Positions 1 through 6,504 are shown, counted from the stretch's first letter. The stretch is 7,377 nucleotides of DNA from Betaproteobacteria bacterium (GCA_009927195.1 RFNL01000331.1:1-7377), one strand, 5' to 3'. The notes: generated from the letters alone by a model not told the origin. Numbers and translations are program-made.

Positions 1-553
1 GAAGGGCAAAACCGTGCTGGTCACTGGCGCGCCTTCGGCCGTGGGCCACTATGTCTCACAAATGGTTTTGCTCGCCGGTGGGCGGGTTATCGGCACAGCG
101 GGGTCGCAGGCCAAGGCCAACCACGCGATCAGCGTGGGCGTGACCGATTGGATCAACTACAAAACCGAATCGGTGCCCGATCGGGTCAAAAGCCTGACGA
201 ACGGAAAAGGGGTCGATGCCATCATCGACATGGATTTCTCCACCACCGCCAAGTGGCTGCCCGAGGGTGTATTGGCACCACAAGGCCAGCTGATTTGCTA
301 CGGCTCCAATGCCGCAGAGACCAGTTTGAGCTTTCGGCCCTTGCTGATCAACGCTTACCAGTTGAAGTTTTTCATCGTCTACGAACTCGAAGCTGCCGAT
401 CGTGCACGTTGCTTGGCGCAACTCAATGAGTGGTTGACCCAGAAGAAACTGGTGCATGGCATTGGCCCGCGCTTTTCACTTGATCAAATCGCTCAAGCCC
501 ACGAGTGCGTGGAGGCCGGACGCGACATTGGCAATGTGGTGATCGATATTTGA
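1..553 (+). CDS. Medium-chain dehydrogenase/reductase, NADPH:quinone oxidoreductase-like (5' truncated)
   Basis: The reading frame is already open at the window edge (first whole codon at base 2) and ends at TGA 551-553, so only the C-terminal 183 residues are visible. They form the Rossmann-fold half of an MDR protein of the zinc-independent quinone oxidoreductase (COG0604) type. The visible part opens with GKTVLVTGAPSAVGHY, the nucleotide-binding turn after the first beta strand. GKGVDAIIDMD, GQLICYGSN and a final GNVVIDI follow, matching the usual strand order and C-terminal end. Such enzymes reduce quinones or other activated double bonds with NAD(P)H in the cytoplasm. In the binding loop the middle glycine of the common AxxGxxG pattern is a serine. 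The N-terminal catalytic domain is outside the window, so the substrate, and whether it once bound zinc, cannot be judged. The gene runs convergently into dedA with no spacer. Family is fairly sure; exact activity is not. Confidence 0.85.
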   Translation, partial: KGKTVLVTGAPSAVGHYVSQMVLLAGGRVIGTAGSQAKANHAISVGVTDWINYKTESVPDRVKSLTNGKGVDAIIDMDFSTTAKWLPEGVLAPQGQLICYGSNAAETSLSFRPLLINAYQLKFFIVYELEAADRARCLAQLNEWLTQKKLVHGIGPRFSLDQIAQAHECVEAGRDIGNVVIDI

Positions 554-557
554 TCAC
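539..557. repeat. Short inverted repeat spanning two convergent stop codons
   Basis: GTGATC at 539-544 is mirrored by GATCAC at 552-557 around a 7-base loop, giving a perfect 6-bp stem. It covers TGA 551-553 of the oxidoreductase and the dedA stop (554-556, TGA on the minus strand), which lie back to back as TGATCA. This is the only hairpin at the junction, and there is no T-run on either side, so it is at best a weak bidirectional terminator. It may be a chance product of two abutting stop codons. Confidence 0.35.
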
Positions 558-1195
558 GGGGCGGTTCGAGAGGCCCGGTAAGAACCCACGATGGCCACCA
601 GACCGGGCACCACGATCAGGCCCCAGATGATGATTTGCAGGTTTTTGCGCACCCATTCGAGGTTGCCAAATAAATAACCTGCCCCACACAAGCCCAACAC
701 CCAGATCAATGCCCCCACGACATTGAACATGGAAAAACGGGCGCGATCCATGGCGGCCACGCCCGCCACAAAGGGTGCAAAGGTTCGCACGAAAGGCATA
801 AAGCGCGCGAGCACCAAAGTGATCGGGCCATGGCGTTGATAGAAAGCATGCGCCTGATCAAAGGCGCTGCGGTTGAACCAGCGCGCGTTCTCCCAAGCAA
901 ATACCCGACTACCAAGCCGCCCACCGATCCAAAAATTGCACTGATCGCCCAAAATGGCTGCGGCCAACAATACGCCCATGGCCGCAGAGAGGTTCATCAA
1001 CCCCGCACCGCACAGGGCCCCAGTGATGAACAACAAAGAGTCGCCCGGCAAAAAAGGCATGACCACCACACCGGTTTCCACAAACACGATCGCGAACAAC
1101 AAGGCGTAAACCCATGTGCCGTGGGATTGGACAAAAGCGCCGATGTAGCGGTCCACATGCAATACAAAATCAATCAAAAAAGTGATGGTTTCCAT
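554..1195 (-). CDS. DedA/SNARE-associated family integral membrane protein
   Basis: This 213-residue inner-membrane protein belongs to the DedA (SNARE-associated, VTT-domain) family. Family members are linked to undecaprenyl-phosphate or phospholipid flipping and to membrane homeostasis. Visible hallmarks are an acidic residue in the first membrane segment (FVETG, E40), the re-entrant-loop motif PGDSLLF (residues 50-56, with D51), GDQCNFWIGGRLG (83-95), and RFMPFVRTFAPFVAG (131-145) with R131 and R137. E40, D51, R131 and R137 correspond by motif to the charged residues shown to be essential in E. coli YqjA. Several hydrophobic segments and a final membrane helix near 186-205 fit the usual 200-220 residue length. 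I chose ATG at 1195 because AAAGGA lies 5 bases upstream (1201-1206) and the protein then begins METITFLIDF. The frame stays open to an ATG at 1258, but that would add 21 hydrophilic residues running through the mutL start. It is divergent from mutL and convergent with the oxidoreductase. The transported lipid is inferred from family only. Confidence 0.92.
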   Translation of the reverse strand: METITFLIDFVLHVDRYIGAFVQSHGTWVYALLFAIVFVETGVVVMPFLPGDSLLFITGALCGAGLMNLSAAMGVLLAAAILGDQCNFWIGGRLGSRVFAWENARWFNRSAFDQAHAFYQRHGPITLVLARFMPFVRTFAPFVAGVAAMDRARFSMFNVVGALIWVLGLCGAGYLFGNLEWVRKNLQIIIWGLIVVPGLVAIVGSYRASRTAP

Positions 1196-1200
1196 GTCGA

Positions 1201-1206
1201 TCCTTT
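1201..1206 (-). promoter_or_regulatory. Ribosome binding site of dedA
   Basis: On the minus strand AAAGGA stands 5 bases before ATG 1195. This good Shine-Dalgarno match decides the dedA start against the longer in-frame ATG at 1258, which has no comparable site. Confidence 0.7.
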
Positions 1207-1211
1207 GGCCA

Positions 1212-1217
1212 ATTATC
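1212..1217 (-). promoter_or_regulatory. Possible -10 box for dedA
   Basis: Minus-strand GATAAT differs from the sigma-70 consensus TATAAT at one position. A start about 7 bases downstream would leave a leader of roughly 10 bases that still contains the AAAGGA ribosome site. No good -35 hexamer sits 16-18 bases upstream, so the call rests on the -10 match and the divergent layout only. Confidence 0.35.
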
Positions 1218-1233
1218 CGTCTTGCCACAACCC

Positions 1234-1239
1234 TAAAAT
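1234..1239 (+). promoter_or_regulatory. Possible -10 box for mutL operon
   Basis: TAAAAT matches the sigma-70 -10 consensus at five of six positions and lies in the 62-base region between dedA and mutL. Transcription would begin near base 1245-1247, only about 12 bases before ATG 1258 and essentially at GTG 1246. The -35 position at 17-bp spacing (1211-1216, AATTAT) is a poor match. The whole three-gene unit mutL - MFS - miaA would be read from here, since no gap large enough for another promoter follows. Confidence 0.4.
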
Positions 1240-1244
1240 GCCTC

Positions 1245-1249
1245 GGTGA
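1245..1249 (+). promoter_or_regulatory. Possible ribosome binding site of mutL
   Basis: GGTGA, part of the extended Shine-Dalgarno consensus AGGAGGTGA, ends 8 bases before ATG 1258 and is the only such element here. It overlaps the alternative start GTG 1246, which itself has no purine-rich site upstream. This favours ATG 1258 as the mutL start. Confidence 0.4.
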
Positions 1250-1257
1250 CAAATCCA

Positions 1258-3093
1258 ATGCCCGCAGCGCGACCCATCCGCGAACTCCCCGATGAATTGA
1301 TCAGCCAGATCGCCGCTGGCGAGGTGGTTGAACGCCCCGCATCGGTGTTGCGCGAACTGCTCGATAACGCGCTGGATGCAGGCGCCAAGCACATCACGGT
1401 GCGCTTGCTCGCTGGCGGTGTGCGGCTGATCGCAGTGGAAGACAACGGCTGGGGCATAGCCCCTGAACAAATGACCGTTGCCATCAAACGCCACGCCACC
1501 AGCAAGATCAGCAGTTTGCAGGACCTCGAATCGGTGTCCACCATGGGTTTTCGTGGCGAGGCGCTGGCGGCCATTGCCGCGGTATCTGAACTGCAGTTGA
1601 CCTCACGCACCACTCATCAAGCCCATGCCATGGTGTTGCAGGCCCGCACCGGTGAAATTCACCCTGCAGCGCGCGAAGTGGGCACCACTGTTCAAGTGCA
1701 AGACTTGTTCTTCAACACCCCGGCAAGGCGTAAATTTCTCAAAACAGACGCCACCGAACTGGCCCATTGTTTGGATACCGTGCGCCGCCATGCCCTGGCG
1801 CGTCCGGGTGTGGGGTTTTCCATTTGGCATGAGGGCAAAAATCTGTCTCAGTGGCGTGCCCACCATGGACCTGGGGCCACGGCTTTGCGCCTGAGCGATG
1901 TGCTCGGCGAAGCGTTTCTCACCGAAGCCGTGCCGCTGAACTTGGACGCGGGGCCAATGCGGATACATGGTTTCGCAGGCACACCGGCCGCGGCTCGGGC
2001 ACGTGGCGACCAGCAATACGCTTATGTGAATGGCCGATTTGTGCGCGACAAAATCGTCTCCCATGGGGTGCGCAGCGCCTATGAGGATGTGCTGCATGGT
2101 CAGCGACAAGCGGTTTATGTGCTGTTCATCGAGATCGACCCGACACGGGTGGATGTCAATGTTCACCCGACCAAAATTGAGGTTCGTTTTCGCGATGGCC
2201 GTGAGGTGCATCAAGCGGTGCGCCATGCCGTGGAAAGTGCCCTGGCATTGCCCCGCTTGGGTCAGACCACTGCCGCATCCCCCCAAGCCCATAACCCACT
2301 CCCAGCGGCGACCCCCATGGCTCACTGGCCGCAAACGCGGCTGGATTGGGCCGTGGGGCACCGAGTGACCGAACCGTCAGCCCTTTGGGGCCCTGCCAAG
2401 CGCACTGCTGCAGTGGATCCATTGGTTGACTTTCCCGCACCGCATTCTCCCATAGCGTTGGTGCAGAAGGCCCACTCCCCACAACCCGATGGAGTGACCA
2501 ACGCCAATGATTGGCCGCTGGGTCGTGCCTTGGCGCAATTGCACGGCATTTATATCTTGGCCGAAAACCACAGCGGCCTGATTGTGGTGGACATGCATGC
2601 CGCCCATGAACGGGTTGTTTATGAACGGCTCAAGAACCAGTGGGAGGGCCAGGGCATTGAATGCCAAGCTTTGTTAATTCCAGCCAATTTTCAAGCCTCG
2701 GCCCAGGAGGTGGCATGTGCCGAATCGAACACCGCAACTTTGCAACGCCTGGGCCTGGACATATCAGTGCTATCGCCCACCTCTTTGGCTGTGCGCAGCG
2801 TGCCCAGTGGTTTGGCGCAGGGCGACGCTGTGGCCCTGGCGCGCAGTGTTTTGGAAGAGTTGCAAGCGAATGGTGCCAGCCAGGTGCTGGATCGCGCACG
2901 CAATGAAACCCTGTCCACCATGGCCTGCCATGCTGCGGTACGGGCCAACCGCCGTCTCACCCTCGACGAGATGAACGCCTTGTTGCGCCAAATGGAGGCC
3001 ACTGAGCGGGCCGATCAGTGCAACCATGGCCGGCCCACTTGGCGACAAATCAGCGTGGCTCAATTAGATGCCCTTTTCATGCGGGGTCGCTGA
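1258..3093 (+). CDS. mutL: DNA mismatch repair protein MutL, endonuclease type
   Basis: MutL is the ATP-driven matchmaker of mismatch repair, linking MutS bound at a mismatch to strand incision and removal. The protein has 611 residues. The GHKL ATPase domain opens with QIAAGEVVERPASV, followed by RELLDNALDAGA (E33 the expected catalytic base, N37 the magnesium ligand), DNGWGI (62-67), ATSKIS and GFRGEAL (97-103). The transducer domain carries NVHPTKIEVRF, with K306 equivalent to E. coli K307. A Pro/Ala-rich linker follows. The C-terminal domain contains DMHAAHERVVYE (445-456), fitting the DQHAx2Ex4E nuclease motif with Met for Gln, plus ACHAAVRA (556-563), CNHGRP (588-593) and a terminal FMRGR. 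These nuclease and metal-site motifs are absent from E. coli MutL and typical of bacteria that lack MutH, so the protein probably nicks DNA itself. GTG 1246 would add four residues and is the alternative start. It is first in a unit with the MFS and miaA genes. Confidence 0.97.
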   Translation: MPAARPIRELPDELISQIAAGEVVERPASVLRELLDNALDAGAKHITVRLLAGGVRLIAVEDNGWGIAPEQMTVAIKRHATSKISSLQDLESVSTMGFRGEALAAIAAVSELQLTSRTTHQAHAMVLQARTGEIHPAAREVGTTVQVQDLFFNTPARRKFLKTDATELAHCLDTVRRHALARPGVGFSIWHEGKNLSQWRAHHGPGATALRLSDVLGEAFLTEAVPLNLDAGPMRIHGFAGTPAAARARGDQQYAYVNGRFVRDKIVSHGVRSAYEDVLHGQRQAVYVLFIEIDPTRVDVNVHPTKIEVRFRDGREVHQAVRHAVESALALPRLGQTTAASPQAHNPLPAATPMAHWPQTRLDWAVGHRVTEPSALWGPAKRTAAVDPLVDFPAPHSPIALVQKAHSPQPDGVTNANDWPLGRALAQLHGIYILAENHSGLIVVDMHAAHERVVYERLKNQWEGQGIECQALLIPANFQASAQEVACAESNTATLQRLGLDISVLSPTSLAVRSVPSGLAQGDAVALARSVLEELQANGASQVLDRARNETLSTMACHAAVRANRRLTLDEMNALLRQMEATERADQCNHGRPTWRQISVAQLDALFMRGR

Positions 3094-3094
3094 A

Positions 3095-4294
3095 ATGAAA
3101 CGCATGAGCGAACCCATGCTCATCGCCTTGTTGTCATTGTTGGTGGGAACCATGCCCATTTGCACCGACCTGTACCTGCCCGCTTTGCCCACCTTGAAAG
3201 TGGACTTGGGAGCCAGCATGTCGCAAGCCCAACTAACCCTCACAGGCATGCTGCTGGCTTTTGGCGTGTCTCAATTATTTTGGGGACCTTTGTCGGACCG
3301 CTGGGGGCGCCGACCGGTGTTGTTGCTGGGCTTATCGGCTTTCACGATGGCCGGCGCTTTTTGTGTCATTGCGCCCAATATTGAACAGCTCATTGTGTGG
3401 CGAACCCTCCAAGGTGCAGCCATGGGCTCGGTCGTCATGTGCGCCCGTGCCATTGTGCGTGACGGTTACGACCCTGGCGACGGTGCACGCTTGATGTCCA
3501 AAGCCTTCACCGGCCTGGGGTTTATTTTGTGCCTGAGCGCACCCTTGGGCGGTTGGCTGGCCGCGTACACCGGTTGGCGCTCGGCTTTGAGTGTCTTGGT
3601 GATTTATGGCGCTGCCACCGGTTTGCTGGTGTGGGGACAATTTCGCGAAAGTCTGCACACGCCCGACCCGCATGCCCTTCGCTGGCGGGTGCTCAGTGGC
3701 AATTGGTGGCGTTTTTTGGCCAACCCCAGTTTTCGCGCTTACACCTTGCTATCGATGTGCACCTATGGCTATTTGTTCACCTTTTTGGCCTCCTCCTCTT
3801 TTGTGTTCATCCATGTGATGGGTTTGAGCAATCTGCAATATGGATTGATCTTGCTGTGCTCGACCTCGTCATACATTTTGGGCACTTGGATGTGTCGGCG
3901 GTGGCTGGTGCGCTGGGGTTTGCGCAAGTCCATTTTGTTGTCAGGTGGTATGACCTTGAGCGGCGGCATCCTGCTGGCCATTTGTGCCCACCTTCCCCAA
4001 ACGGGCGTGCCTGGTTTGATCTTGCCCTTCATGCTGATCATGCTGGCTCACGGTGTTCACCAACCCATCGGTCAAACTGGGGCAGTGGGCCCATTCCCCG
4101 ATGCAGCGGGTGCAGCCTCGGCCATGGGTGGTTTTTTGATGATGCTGGTGGCGTTTGGTTGTGGCACTTGGCTGGGTTTCAGCATGGATGGCACGGTGTA
4201 TCCCATGGCCCATGGCATTTTATTTTGGTGTGTGGCTGTGGCCTGGGTGGCCTGGGTTTTGATTCAAAAGGACAAATCTCTGGATGGCCAGTGA
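3095..4294 (+). CDS. Bcr/CflA-type multidrug efflux MFS transporter
   Basis: This 399-residue inner-membrane protein of the major facilitator superfamily is most like the drug:proton antiporters of the Bcr/CflA subfamily. Twelve hydrophobic segments can be counted. Segment 1 ends in TDLYLPALP, with an acidic residue as usual for this subfamily. The loop between segments 2 and 3 has motif A, GPLSDRWGRR (64-73). Segment 4 carries WRTLQGAAMGS and ends CARAIVRD, the motif B region. Segment 5 has the glycine/proline-rich APLGGWLAAY typical of drug antiporters. I chose ATG 3095, one base after the mutL stop, with GGGG (3083-3086) eight bases upstream. An in-frame ATG at 3068 would overlap mutL by 26 bases, and ATG 3104 is also possible. 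The near-zero gap to mutL and the 11-base overlap with miaA argue for co-transcription and coupled translation. The substrate is unknown; bicyclomycin- or chloramphenicol-like compounds are only suggested by family. Confidence 0.9.
   Translation: MKRMSEPMLIALLSLLVGTMPICTDLYLPALPTLKVDLGASMSQAQLTLTGMLLAFGVSQLFWGPLSDRWGRRPVLLLGLSAFTMAGAFCVIAPNIEQLIVWRTLQGAAMGSVVMCARAIVRDGYDPGDGARLMSKAFTGLGFILCLSAPLGGWLAAYTGWRSALSVLVIYGAATGLLVWGQFRESLHTPDPHALRWRVLSGNWWRFLANPSFRAYTLLSMCTYGYLFTFLASSSFVFIHVMGLSNLQYGLILLCSTSSYILGTWMCRRWLVRWGLRKSILLSGGMTLSGGILLAICAHLPQTGVPGLILPFMLIMLAHGVHQPIGQTGAVGPFPDAAGAASAMGGFLMMLVAFGCGTWLGFSMDGTVYPMAHGILFWCVAVAWVAWVLIQKDKSLDGQ
4268..4272 (+). promoter_or_regulatory. Possible ribosome binding site of miaA
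   Basis: AAGGA lies inside the last codons of the MFS gene, 11 bases before ATG 4284. The spacing is long but this is the best site nearby, and it supports the overlapping start over the in-frame ATG at 4302, which has none. Confidence 0.4.
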
Positions 4295-5420
4295 CCTGCC
4301 AATGGCGGCCCGTCAGGGCGATTGGCCCTGGGCCTGGGACTGGGTGGGCTTGCTGGGCCCGACCGCGAGTGGTAAATCGGCCATTGCCATGGCGCTGGCC
4401 CAAGCCTTTCCTGTTGAAATCATCAGCGTCGACTCTGCTCTGGTGTACCAGGGCATGGACGTGGGCAGCGCCAAACCCAGCCTGAGCGATCGGCAACTGG
4501 TGCCCCACCACCTGCTGGATATCTGCGACCCCTTGCAGTCGCTCAGCGCCGCTGATTTTGTGCGTGCAGCCAAGGATTTGATCCCTGCCATTCAACAACG
4601 CGGGCGGCTGCCCCTGTTGGCAGGGGGAACCATGTTGTATTTCAAGGCCTTGATCGAAGGGCTGGACCCCATGCCAGCTTCAGACAATCTGGTACGCAGT
4701 GAGATTGAGGCCCAAGCTGAGCGAGAGGGATGGCCAGCGATGCACGCCCTGCTTGCACAAGTCGACCCCACCACCGCCCAACGCTTGCCGCCAAACGATG
4801 CCCAACGCATCAGCCGTGCCTTGGAAGTTTGGCGCATCAGCGGACGGCCCTTGTCCGCGCATTTCAGCCTGCACTTGCCCGCGCAAAAGCCAGGGGCATT
4901 GCGCGATACCTTTGGTCAGCGCGCCTTTTTGTTGTCGCTGGAGCCTGTCAACAGATCGTGGTTGCACCAACGCATTGAATCGCGGTTTGACCAGATGTTG
5001 GAGCAAGGTTTGCTGGCTGAGGTTTTGCGATTGCGCGCACTTCCGGGATGGCACCCACAATTACCGGCCATGCGCTGTGTGGGATATCGCCAGGCCTGGC
5101 CCGTGCTGGCGCATTGGGAATCCTTGGGCTGGACAGCAAAGCGATTGTTGGCAAGCATGCCAACCACAACGGCCAACGCCCATTCAGGCTGGAATGCCGC
5201 TCACACCGATCCAGCATTGAAGACCGGCTTGGATGAGTGGCGCAGCACCTCACTGGCAGCCACCCGACAATTGGCCAAGCGGCAATTGACCTGGCTTAGG
5301 GGGATGAAAGAGCGGCAGGTGGTGGCCTGTGATGTGGCCGATGCAAGCACGCAGGTGTTGGAACAGGTGAAATCGGGTATCAGACCGGCTCGACAACGGG
5401 TCAGTGAACAGGGCCTTTGA
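4284..5420 (+). CDS. miaA: tRNA dimethylallyltransferase MiaA
   Basis: MiaA transfers a dimethylallyl group from DMAPP to N6 of A37 in tRNAs that read codons beginning with U, the first step toward ms2i6A. Motifs in order are the P-loop GPTASGKS (25-32), SVDSALVYQGMDVGSAKP (48-65) with the substrate-binding aspartate D50, VPHHLLDICDP, LAGGTMLYFKAL (112-123), NDAQRISRALEVW (171-183), MRCVGYRQAW (263-272) and ATRQLAKRQLTWLR (326-339). At 378 residues it is longer than the common 300-330. About 20 extra residues lie before the P-loop. Between GYRQAWPVL and ATRQLAKRQ there are 50 residues where E. coli has about 15, and a polar tail of roughly 38 residues follows TWLRG. The frame is intact and all core motifs are present, so it is probably functional. 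The start overlaps the MFS stop by 11 bases, and the 3' end overlaps the convergent DUF1178 gene by 20 bases. Confidence 0.96.
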   Translation: MASDLPMAARQGDWPWAWDWVGLLGPTASGKSAIAMALAQAFPVEIISVDSALVYQGMDVGSAKPSLSDRQLVPHHLLDICDPLQSLSAADFVRAAKDLIPAIQQRGRLPLLAGGTMLYFKALIEGLDPMPASDNLVRSEIEAQAEREGWPAMHALLAQVDPTTAQRLPPNDAQRISRALEVWRISGRPLSAHFSLHLPAQKPGALRDTFGQRAFLLSLEPVNRSWLHQRIESRFDQMLEQGLLAEVLRLRALPGWHPQLPAMRCVGYRQAWPVLAHWESLGWTAKRLLASMPTTTANAHSGWNAAHTDPALKTGLDEWRSTSLAATRQLAKRQLTWLRGMKERQVVACDVADASTQVLEQVKSGIRPARQRVSEQGL

Positions 5421-5883
5421 AGGCTGCAGGCATGGGCAAACTCACGACGGGGATGCCTTCTTCCATCAGTGACTGTGATTCGGCTGGTGAGACTTGACCC
5501 CGTATATTGCGCTCGGGCTTTTCACCGTAGTGGATTTTGCGCGCCTCCTCAGCAAATCCAGTGCCCACATCATCGGTGTTTTGCAACACATGTTGCACCA
5601 GCTTCATCCAGGCATGATTGAGTTGGGCCACGGTGGCGGTGGCTTCCGCAGAGGGCATGGCATTAGATTGAGCAGATTCGGCTTCCATCTGCGCGGGCAA
5701 TGGTTCGCGCAAAGTGGTGCTCAAATTCAGTCGTGGGGCACTCAGAAGTTTGGTCACCTGGATATCGTTGCACAAGGGGCATTGGACCAAACCGCTGGAG
5801 AGTTGATCTTGAAAATCAGACTCTGAACCAAACCACCCCTCAAAGCTGTGGCTGTATTGACACTGGAGATCGAAAACTTTCAT
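5401..5883 (-). CDS. DUF1178 family protein, putative zinc ribbon
   Basis: This 160-residue soluble protein matches the DUF1178 family along its length. The N-terminus MKVFDLQCQYSHSFEGWFGS is characteristic. C8 and H12, followed by the CPLC knuckle at C35 and C38, look like a small metal site, probably zinc (inference). Residues 50-90 are a low-complexity Ala/Ser/Glu/Gln linker. The C-terminal half holds the family signature FAEEARKIHYGE (110-121) and NIRGQVSP (126-133), ending in EEGIPVVSLPMP. No biochemical function is known to me for the family. The gene lies 24 bases after the Nudix stop on the same strand, so it probably belongs to the nuoN - Nudix transcript. Its own ribosome site is weak: GGAT, 10 bases before ATG 5883. 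Its last 20 bases overlap the end of miaA on the other strand. Family assignment is confident; function unknown. Confidence 0.9.
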   Translation of the reverse strand: MKVFDLQCQYSHSFEGWFGSESDFQDQLSSGLVQCPLCNDIQVTKLLSAPRLNLSTTLREPLPAQMEAESAQSNAMPSAEATATVAQLNHAWMKLVQHVLQNTDDVGTGFAEEARKIHYGEKPERNIRGQVSPAESQSLMEEGIPVVSLPMPAAFKGPVH

Positions 5884-5907
5884 GACCGAGATTATCCAGC
5901 AAGTCGG

Positions 5908-6504
5908 TCAAGCCCCCGCAGAGTGATCAGAATCCGCCAACCATCGCAAGGGCCATTGCCCGTTTTGATAGTTTTGCAGCCACAGTGCGCCTGCCAAGGT
6001 TTTGCTATCGGTGATCAGGCCTTGCCGGCACGCCGTGAAAAAGTCAGATGAGGGCATGGTCAAGACGTCCAAATGCTCACCCACGTCCAATGCGCGCTCC
6101 CCGGGGATCAAACCACGGGCAAACCAAATATCGATGAATTCGGTGGAATAGCTGATCACCGGGTGAAGCTGTCCAGCGCGGGCCCAATGGGTGGCGCTAT
6201 AGCCTGTTTCCTCGCGCAACTCTCGACGGGCACAGTCCAAAATTTGCTCGCCTGCATCGAGCTTACCGGCTGGAAACTCAAGCATCACCTGTTGCATGGG
6301 ATAGCGGTACTGTCGCTCCATCAGCAATTGCCCATCATCAAACATGGGAATGATCATCACCGCTCCCGGGTGAGTCACATACTCACGGGTGGCGACGCCA
6401 CCCGATGGCAAGCGCACAGTGTCTCTGAAAGCGTGCAGAAAATGTCCTTTGAACAATTCCTGGCTGTCGATGCGATGCTCAATCAAGTGTTCGTCAGACA
6501 CCAT
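5908..6504 (-). CDS. Nudix hydrolase, ADP-ribose pyrophosphatase-like
   Basis: This 198-residue cytoplasmic Nudix hydrolase probably cleaves ADP-ribose or a related nucleoside-diphosphate sugar into AMP and a sugar phosphate. The Nudix box is complete at residues 80-102 and fits Gx5Ex7REUxEExGU exactly: G80, E86, R94, E95, E98, E99, G101. E95, E98 and E99 are the expected magnesium ligands. Before it lie the usual beta strands REYVTHPGAVMIIPM and LLMERQYRYPMQQVMLEFPA, as in the ADPRase/NudF-like branch. After it, P115 in HPVISYSTEFIDIWFARGL sits about where ADP-ribose-specific members carry a proline. ATG 6504 is preceded by AGGG at a 4-base spacing (6509-6512). The gene follows nuoN by 44 bases and precedes the DUF1178 gene by 24, and is probably co-transcribed with the complex I genes. 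The substrate preference is an inference; a different sugar nucleotide is possible. Confidence 0.93.
   Translation of the reverse strand: MVSDEHLIEHRIDSQELFKGHFLHAFRDTVRLPSGGVATREYVTHPGAVMIIPMFDDGQLLMERQYRYPMQQVMLEFPAGKLDAGEQILDCARRELREETGYSATHWARAGQLHPVISYSTEFIDIWFARGLIPGERALDVGEHLDVLTMPSSDFFTACRQGLITDSKTLAGALWLQNYQNGQWPLRWLADSDHSAGA

Noticed and set aside
1238..1249. Four-codon reading frame ATG CCT CGG TGA just before mutL as a leader peptide
   Set aside because: Its ATG overlaps the likely -10 box, so it would not be in the transcript if that promoter is used; such short frames arise by chance.
1196..1258. Extension of the dedA reading frame upstream to an ATG at 1258 (minus strand)
   Set aside because: It would add 21 hydrophilic residues, overlap the mutL start and lack a ribosome site, while ATG 1195 has AAAGGA five bases upstream.
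1603..2361. 252-codon minus-strand open frame inside mutL
   Set aside because: It lies antisense to conserved MutL motifs and its translation resembles no known protein.
2279..2500. Low-similarity stretch in mutL as a possible foreign insertion
   Set aside because: This is the Pro/Ala-rich linker between the ATPase and C-terminal domains, which is variable in all MutL proteins; the frame is unbroken.
3529..4485. Long 318-codon open frame across the MFS/miaA junction
   Set aside because: It is an alternate frame of two well-supported genes, without recognisable domains; long shadow frames are expected in GC-rich coding DNA.
5428..5458. Inverted repeat AGGCAT/ATGCCT as a terminator for the mutL-miaA unit
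   Set aside because: The stem is only 6 bp with a 19-base loop, is not GC-rich, is followed by TTCTTCC rather than a T-run, and lies within the DUF1178 coding region.
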